Source: Negativicoccus succinicivorans (GTDB lineage Bacteria > Bacillota > Negativicutes > Veillonellales > Negativicoccaceae). From it: DNA of 64,000 bases. Position numbers and translations under genes: made by a program. This document shows positions 59,576 to 64,000 of the stretch, piece by piece. Numbering within the stretch: position 1 is the first letter of the stretch; each line of letters starts with the position of its first letter. Location: contig NZ_JAHAJN010000007.1 of the NCBI RefSeq assembly GCF_018372215.1, forward strand, positions 1 to 64,000, given 5' to 3'. The notes beneath the pieces were generated by a model. It saw only the letters and a list, made by a program, of their open reading frames with translations, searched no databases and was not told the origin of the DNA.

Positions 59576-60148
59576 ATGAAAAATAACCGAGCACTTGCCA
59601 AAAAATATGCGGCGGCACTCTTGGCCTTAGCCAAGGAAACCGGCACATTGGAAGAAGTTGAGCAGGAACTCGCACAAATCGGCGAGATTGTGCAGCAAAA
59701 TCCGGAATTGACGGGCTTTTTGCGCAATCAGTTGATCTCCCGCGAGGCAAAAAAAGAAGTCGTAGAACGGATTTTCACGCAACATCTGAATCCGATGGTC
59801 ATGCGATTTCTGGGTGTTGTCATTGACCGCGGCCGAATTGCGCTCCTGCCGGATATTATTGATGTCTATCTGGAGTTGTCGCATGTCGAACGCAACATTG
59901 CCGAAGCGCAGGTGCGTTTGGCGGTGGACTTGACTGACGAAGAAGAAACCCGTTTGATTCGCGAGTTGACCGAATTGACCGGAAAAGAAATTTATCTGGA
60001 AAAAACGATCGATCCGTCGATTTTGGGCGGCATGATCGTGACGATCGGCGACCGGCGCATTGACGGGTCCTTAAAACGACAGTTACACGAAATGAAGACG
60101 ACCCTACTATCGGAAAAACATGGGATTGAGGTGACTAACGCAATATGA
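59576..60148 (+). CDS. atpH: ATP synthase F1 subunit delta
   Basis: The 190-residue protein has the N-terminal helical bundle (AKKYAAALLALAKETG) and the C-terminal pattern ILGGMIVTIGDRRIDGSLKRQL of the stalk-linking delta subunit. ATG at 59576 lies just after the atpF stop. The end overlaps atpA by four bases (ATGA). Confidence 0.95.
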   Translation: MKNNRALAKKYAAALLALAKETGTLEEVEQELAQIGEIVQQNPELTGFLRNQLISREAKKEVVERIFTQHLNPMVMRFLGVVIDRGRIALLPDIIDVYLELSHVERNIAEAQVRLAVDLTDEEETRLIRELTELTGKEIYLEKTIDPSILGGMIVTIGDRRIDGSLKRQLHEMKTTLLSEKHGIEVTNAI

Positions 60149-61680
60149 AAATTAAACCGGATGAAATAACATCGGTGATTAAACAGCAAATCGAAAATTA
60201 CACAGCAGACCTCAATGTCGATGAAGTAGGCTCGGTATTGGAAGTGGGCGACGGTATCGCACATATCTATGGGATTGACAAGTGTATGGCCGGTGAGCTG
60301 CTCGAGTTGCCGAACGGCGTATACGGGATGGCGCTCAACTTGGAAGAGTCGAACGTCGGCGCCGTATTGTTGGGCAACTACGAAATGATTAAAGAAGGCG
60401 ACACGGTCAAACGAACCGGTCGTGTTATGCAGGTGCCGGTAGGCGAAGCGATGATCGGTCGCGTTGTCAACGCGCTCGGCCAACCGTTGGACGGCAAAGG
60501 GGATATTCCCGCTGCTGACCACCGTCGTGTGGAATTTCCTGCGCCGGGTATTGCTGATCGGCAGTCGGTTAATGAACCGTTACAGACCGGTATTAAATCC
60601 ATCGACTCGATGGTTCCGATCGGACGCGGTCAGCGTGAGCTGATTATCGGCGACCGCAGTACCGGTAAAACCGCGGTAGCGATTGATACCATCCTGAACC
60701 AAAAAGGACAGGATGTTATTTGTATTTACGTTTCCATCGGTCAGAAAAACTCGACGGTTGCTCGTCTTGTCGACAAACTGACGGAAGCGGGCGCGATGGA
60801 TTACACGATCGTCGTGCACGCCGGCGCATCGGAAGGTTCGCCGATGCAGTACATTGCTCCGTACGCGGGTGTTGCCATGGCGGAACACTTTATGTACCAG
60901 GGCAAAGCCGTACTGTGCGTATATGACGACTTGTCCAAACACGCGGTAGCGTACCGTGCGATGTCGCTCTTGCTGCGTCGTCCGCCGGGACGTGAAGCGT
61001 ATCCGGGCGACGTATTCTACTTACACTCCCGTCTCTTGGAACGCGCGGCGAAACTTTCCGATGATATGGGCGGCGGTTCGATTACCGCGTTGCCGATCAT
61101 TGAAACGCTCGCAGGCGACGTCGGTGCATACATTCCGACTAACGTCATTTCCATTACCGACGGTCAGATTTTCCTGGAAACGGAACTTTTCTACTCGGGC
61201 GTTCGTCCGGCGGTCAACGTCGGCCTTTCGGTATCCCGTGTCGGCGGTTCCGCGCAGATTAAGGCGATGAAACAGGTCGCCGGCACCTTGCGTTTGGATT
61301 TGGCACAGTTCCGCGAACTCGCTGCTTTCGCGCAGTTCGGTTCGGACTTGGATGCCGCTACCAAAGCGCAGATTGATCGCGGTCAGCGCATGACGGAAGT
61401 CCTCAAACAGCCGCAGTACACACCGTACCCGGTCGAAGAACAGGTCATGGTGATCTTCGCCGCGGTTAAGGGTTTCCTGGATGATCTCGAAGTGGATGAA
61501 GTCGTTCCGTTCGAACACGGTCTGGTTAACTACCTGCGTACCACGTATGCGGATATCGGCCGTGACATCGTCGCGAAGAAAAAACTGGAAGAATCCAACG
61601 AAGAAGCTCTGAAACAAGCCATTGCAGAGTATAAAGAACGGTTCAAGGCGGCGCGGAACAGTAATACGGTTGCGGGGTGA
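60145..61680 (+). CDS. atpA: ATP synthase F1 subunit alpha
   Basis: The 511-residue subunit has the beta-barrel start, Walker A GDRSTGKTAVAIDTI (about residues 170-184), the YDDLSKHAVAYR Walker B region, and the SVSRVGGSAQIKAMK arginine-finger segment near 366. The alpha sites bind ATP without hydrolysing it. Full normal length. Confidence 0.97.
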   Translation: MKIKPDEITSVIKQQIENYTADLNVDEVGSVLEVGDGIAHIYGIDKCMAGELLELPNGVYGMALNLEESNVGAVLLGNYEMIKEGDTVKRTGRVMQVPVGEAMIGRVVNALGQPLDGKGDIPAADHRRVEFPAPGIADRQSVNEPLQTGIKSIDSMVPIGRGQRELIIGDRSTGKTAVAIDTILNQKGQDVICIYVSIGQKNSTVARLVDKLTEAGAMDYTIVVHAGASEGSPMQYIAPYAGVAMAEHFMYQGKAVLCVYDDLSKHAVAYRAMSLLLRRPPGREAYPGDVFYLHSRLLERAAKLSDDMGGGSITALPIIETLAGDVGAYIPTNVISITDGQIFLETELFYSGVRPAVNVGLSVSRVGGSAQIKAMKQVAGTLRLDLAQFRELAAFAQFGSDLDAATKAQIDRGQRMTEVLKQPQYTPYPVEEQVMVIFAAVKGFLDDLEVDEVVPFEHGLVNYLRTTYADIGRDIVAKKKLEESNEEALKQAIAEYKERFKAARNSNTVAG

Positions 61681-61684
61681 TTGA

Positions 61685-62551
61685 ATGGCCAGCACACGCG
61701 AAATCAAACGTAGGATTCGTAGCGTAACCAACATTCAGCAGATCACCAAAGCCATGAAGATGGTTGCCGCCGCCCGCTTGCGTCGTGCCGAAGAAAAGGC
61801 GTTAGGGACCCGTCCGTACGCGGATAAAATTCGGGAATTGCTGCAGCATATTGTAGCCAATACCGAAGAAGGCTTGGAAAGTCCGCTTTTGGAAGAACGT
61901 GAGGTCCAACGTACCGCTTACCTTGTAATCGGTGCGGATAAAGGCCTGGCCGGTGGTTACACCTCGAACCTGATGAAAGAATTTACCGGTATTGTGCATG
62001 ACAAGGCTGCGGAAACGTATGAGATCGTTACCGTAGGTCGCCGCCCGAAAACATACCTGGCACATCGCGGATATGAACTGCGCGATATGTATGAAGGTTT
62101 CTCGGACCGTCCGACGTACAATCATGCACGCGAATTGGCGCATAGTATGGCGCAACGTTTTATTGACGGCGAAGTCGATGAAGTGATTGTCGTCTACACG
62201 CATTTCTACTCCGCATTGCGTCAAAAACCGATGGCACAAACGGTACTTCCGATTGCCCGTCCGGAAGTGGACGAAAATTTACCGGCAGACGAGTTTGATT
62301 ACGAATTCTTGCCGGGAGCAAAAGAAGTGTTTTCCGTACTGTTGCCGCAATATTTGGAAGTAATCATCTACAATGCGCTTCTGCAAGCCGCAGCCAGTGA
62401 ATTGGGCGCGCGGATGGCAGCGATGACGAGCGCGACGGACAACGCGTCCGATCTCATCGATGATTTGACATTGCACTACAACAAGGCGCGGCAAGCGGCG
62501 ATTACCAATGAAATTACGGAAATCGTCGGTGGCGCGAATGCACTCGAATAA
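61685..62551 (+). CDS. atpG: ATP synthase F1 subunit gamma
   Basis: The 288-residue central-shaft subunit has the conserved N-terminal helix STREIKRRIRSVTNIQQITKAMKMVA and C-terminal helix ATDNASDLIDDLTLHYNKARQAAITNEITEIVGGA in two parts. It rotates inside the alpha/beta ring. It lies 4 bases after atpA. Confidence 0.97.
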   Translation: MASTREIKRRIRSVTNIQQITKAMKMVAAARLRRAEEKALGTRPYADKIRELLQHIVANTEEGLESPLLEEREVQRTAYLVIGADKGLAGGYTSNLMKEFTGIVHDKAAETYEIVTVGRRPKTYLAHRGYELRDMYEGFSDRPTYNHARELAHSMAQRFIDGEVDEVIVVYTHFYSALRQKPMAQTVLPIARPEVDENLPADEFDYEFLPGAKEVFSVLLPQYLEVIIYNALLQAAASELGARMAAMTSATDNASDLIDDLTLHYNKARQAAITNEITEIVGGANALE

Positions 62552-62583
62552 TAGACAACGAATTAAGGAGGAGAGCCCTCTTC

Positions 62584-64000
62584 ATGAGCAATTTACAAGA
62601 AGGAAAAGTCATCCAGGTCATTGGTGCCGTGGTCGACATTGCCTTCCGTGCTGATCAAGAGTTGCCGGCCGTTTACAACGCGATTGAAATCAAAGATGAA
62701 AACGGTCAGGTGCCCGTTGATATTGTGGCGGAAGTTATGCAACACTTGGGCGACGGCGTCGTCCGCTGCGTTGCGATGAGTTCGACTGACGGTCTGACCC
62801 GCGGCACGAAAGCGGTGGACACAGGTGCACCGATTTCGGTACCGGTAGGCCAGGGTGTCTTGGGACGTATTTTTAACGTCTTGGGTCGCACTGTCGACAA
62901 AGTAGACGAAGAAGTACAGGCTAAAGAATATTGGCCGATTCATCGACCGGCTCCGGAATTTGAAGATCAGTCCCCGTCGACCGATATTTTGGAAACCGGC
63001 ATTAAAGTCGTCGACTTGATCGCGCCGTACGTAAAAGGCGGTAAGATCGGTTTGTTCGGCGGCGCAGGCGTCGGCAAGACGGTATTGATCATGGAATTGA
63101 TCCACAACGTTGCGACCGAACACGGCGGCTACTCGATTTTCTCGGGCGTCGGCGAACGTACACGTGAAGGCAACGACTTGTGGAACGAAATGAAAGAATC
63201 CGGTGTTATCAGCAAGGCCGCACTCGTTTACGGCCAGATGAACGAACCGCCGGGAGCACGTATGCGTGTCGGTTTAACCGGTTTGACAATGGCGGAGTAT
63301 TTCCGTGATAAAGAACACCAGGACGTACTCTTATTCATTGATAATATTTTCCGCTTCGTTCAGGCCGGTTCCGAAGTATCCGCACTCTTGGGCCGTATGC
63401 CTTCCGCCGTTGGTTACCAACCGACGTTGGCAACGGATATCGGTGAACTTCAGGAACGTATTACGTCAACCAAAGAAGGTTCGATCACGTCCGTTCAGGC
63501 CGTATATGTACCGGCCGACGACTTGACTGACCCGGCGCCGGCGGGCGTATTTACGCACTTGGATGCGACGACGGTTCTGTCCCGTGCGATTTCCGAGCTC
63601 GGTATTTATCCGGCCGTGGATCCGTTGGATTCTACCAGCCGTATTTTGGATCCGTTGATTATCGGTCAGGAACATTACGAAGTCGCTCGCGGCGTCCAGG
63701 AAATTCTGCAGCGCTACAAAGAATTGCAGGATATTATCGCCATTCTCGGTATGGAAGAACTTTCCGACGAAGACCGCCTGATCGTTGCTCGGGCACGTAA
63801 AATTCAACGTTTCCTGAGTCAACCGTTCCACGTAGCGGAAGTATTCACCGGCTCGCCGGGTAAATACGTTGCGCTCGCGGATACGATTCGCGGCTTCAAA
63901 GAAATTCTCGAAGGTCGTCACGACGATCTGCCGGAAAACGCATTCTACATGGTAGGGACCATCGAAGAAGCCATTGAAAAAGCAAAAACGCTGAGAGGGG
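62584..64000 (+). CDS. atpD: ATP synthase F1 subunit beta (3' end beyond the window)
   Basis: The frame starts with ATG at 62584 (AAGGAGGAGAG upstream) and stays open to the window end: 472 codons with no stop, so only the last few residues are missing. Motifs: Walker A GGAGVGKTVLIMELI (about 156), GERTREGNDLW (catalytic Glu), LLFIDNIFRFVQAGSEVSALLGRMPSAVGYQPTLA in two parts, and the DELSEED-like MEELSDEDR. It carries the catalytic sites for ATP synthesis. The epsilon gene should follow outside the window. Confidence 0.97.
   Translation, partial: MSNLQEGKVIQVIGAVVDIAFRADQELPAVYNAIEIKDENGQVPVDIVAEVMQHLGDGVVRCVAMSSTDGLTRGTKAVDTGAPISVPVGQGVLGRIFNVLGRTVDKVDEEVQAKEYWPIHRPAPEFEDQSPSTDILETGIKVVDLIAPYVKGGKIGLFGGAGVGKTVLIMELIHNVATEHGGYSIFSGVGERTREGNDLWNEMKESGVISKAALVYGQMNEPPGARMRVGLTGLTMAEYFRDKEHQDVLLFIDNIFRFVQAGSEVSALLGRMPSAVGYQPTLATDIGELQERITSTKEGSITSVQAVYVPADDLTDPAPAGVFTHLDATTVLSRAISELGIYPAVDPLDSTSRILDPLIIGQEHYEVARGVQEILQRYKELQDIIAILGMEELSDEDRLIVARARKIQRFLSQPFHVAEVFTGSPGKYVALADTIRGFKEILEGRHDDLPENAFYMVGTIEEAIEKAKTLRG

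Overview
The window looks like chromosomal DNA from a diderm (outer-membrane) Firmicute of the class Negativicutes, probably near Veillonellaceae. Three things suggest this. First, the gene orders are Firmicute-like: dnaX-ebfC-recR-bofA, ffs before dnaX, T-box leaders, ECF vitamin transporters and atpZ-atpI-atpBEFHAGD. Second, there is a small outer-membrane beta-barrel protein with a signal peptide and a terminal Phe. Third, a tandem cobT-like pair resembles the phenol-cobamide genes arsAB of Sporomusa and Veillonella. Most of the window is moderately GC-rich. The first gene (lemA-like) is strikingly AT-rich and looks foreign. No insertion sequence, prophage or CRISPR array was seen.

Layout. 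1-6 kb: lemA-like gene, a riboflavin-type ECF S component, a sodium/solute symporter, then a T-box-controlled ECF transporter whose S component is fused to an ATPase (predicted tryptophan uptake). 6-8.3 kb: aminotransferase and YkvI-like membrane protein. 8.3-12.1 kb (minus strand): pyrG, argS, ywiB-like. 12.3-16.8 kb: DedA, another ECF S component, pepT and an AbgT transporter. 17-22.3 kb: small unknown gene, murA, an MreB paralogue, a lipoyl-like protein and a SpoIVB-like S55 peptidase. 22.3-24.7 kb: aldehyde dehydrogenase and a zinc metalloprotease.

24.8-32.4 kb is the most unusual part. The arsA-arsB pair is followed by a methionine cassette (T-box, metF, free-standing MetH reactivation protein, metH lacking that domain). 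A second, diverged copy of the arsB 3' end comes next, and then a LarC1-only gene. The duplicated arsB end brackets the cassette, so the cassette appears to have been spliced into an older arsA-arsB-larC1 operon. Its products belong together: MetH needs a cobamide, and ArsAB activates the cobamide lower ligand.

32.5-33.5 kb: eleven tRNA genes behind tandem promoters. 33.6-36.1 kb: amino-acid permease, flavodoxin, Dps. 36.4-45.4 kb: an unknown membrane-anchored protein, serine dehydratase (sdaAB/sdaAA), cca, a PASTA penicillin-binding protein, and the one-carbon genes fhs and folD. 45.4-48.9 kb: SRP RNA, dnaX, ebfC, recR, bofA-like. 49.2-54.8 kb: TrpR-like regulator with phosphohexomutase, 2-hydroxyacid dehydrogenase, ClC transporter, outer-membrane protein, secreted unknown protein. 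55.2-64 kb: wecA-like, wecB and the ATP synthase operon, cut by the window end inside atpD. The ATP synthase c subunit carries two membrane carboxylates and lacks the usual glycine motif.
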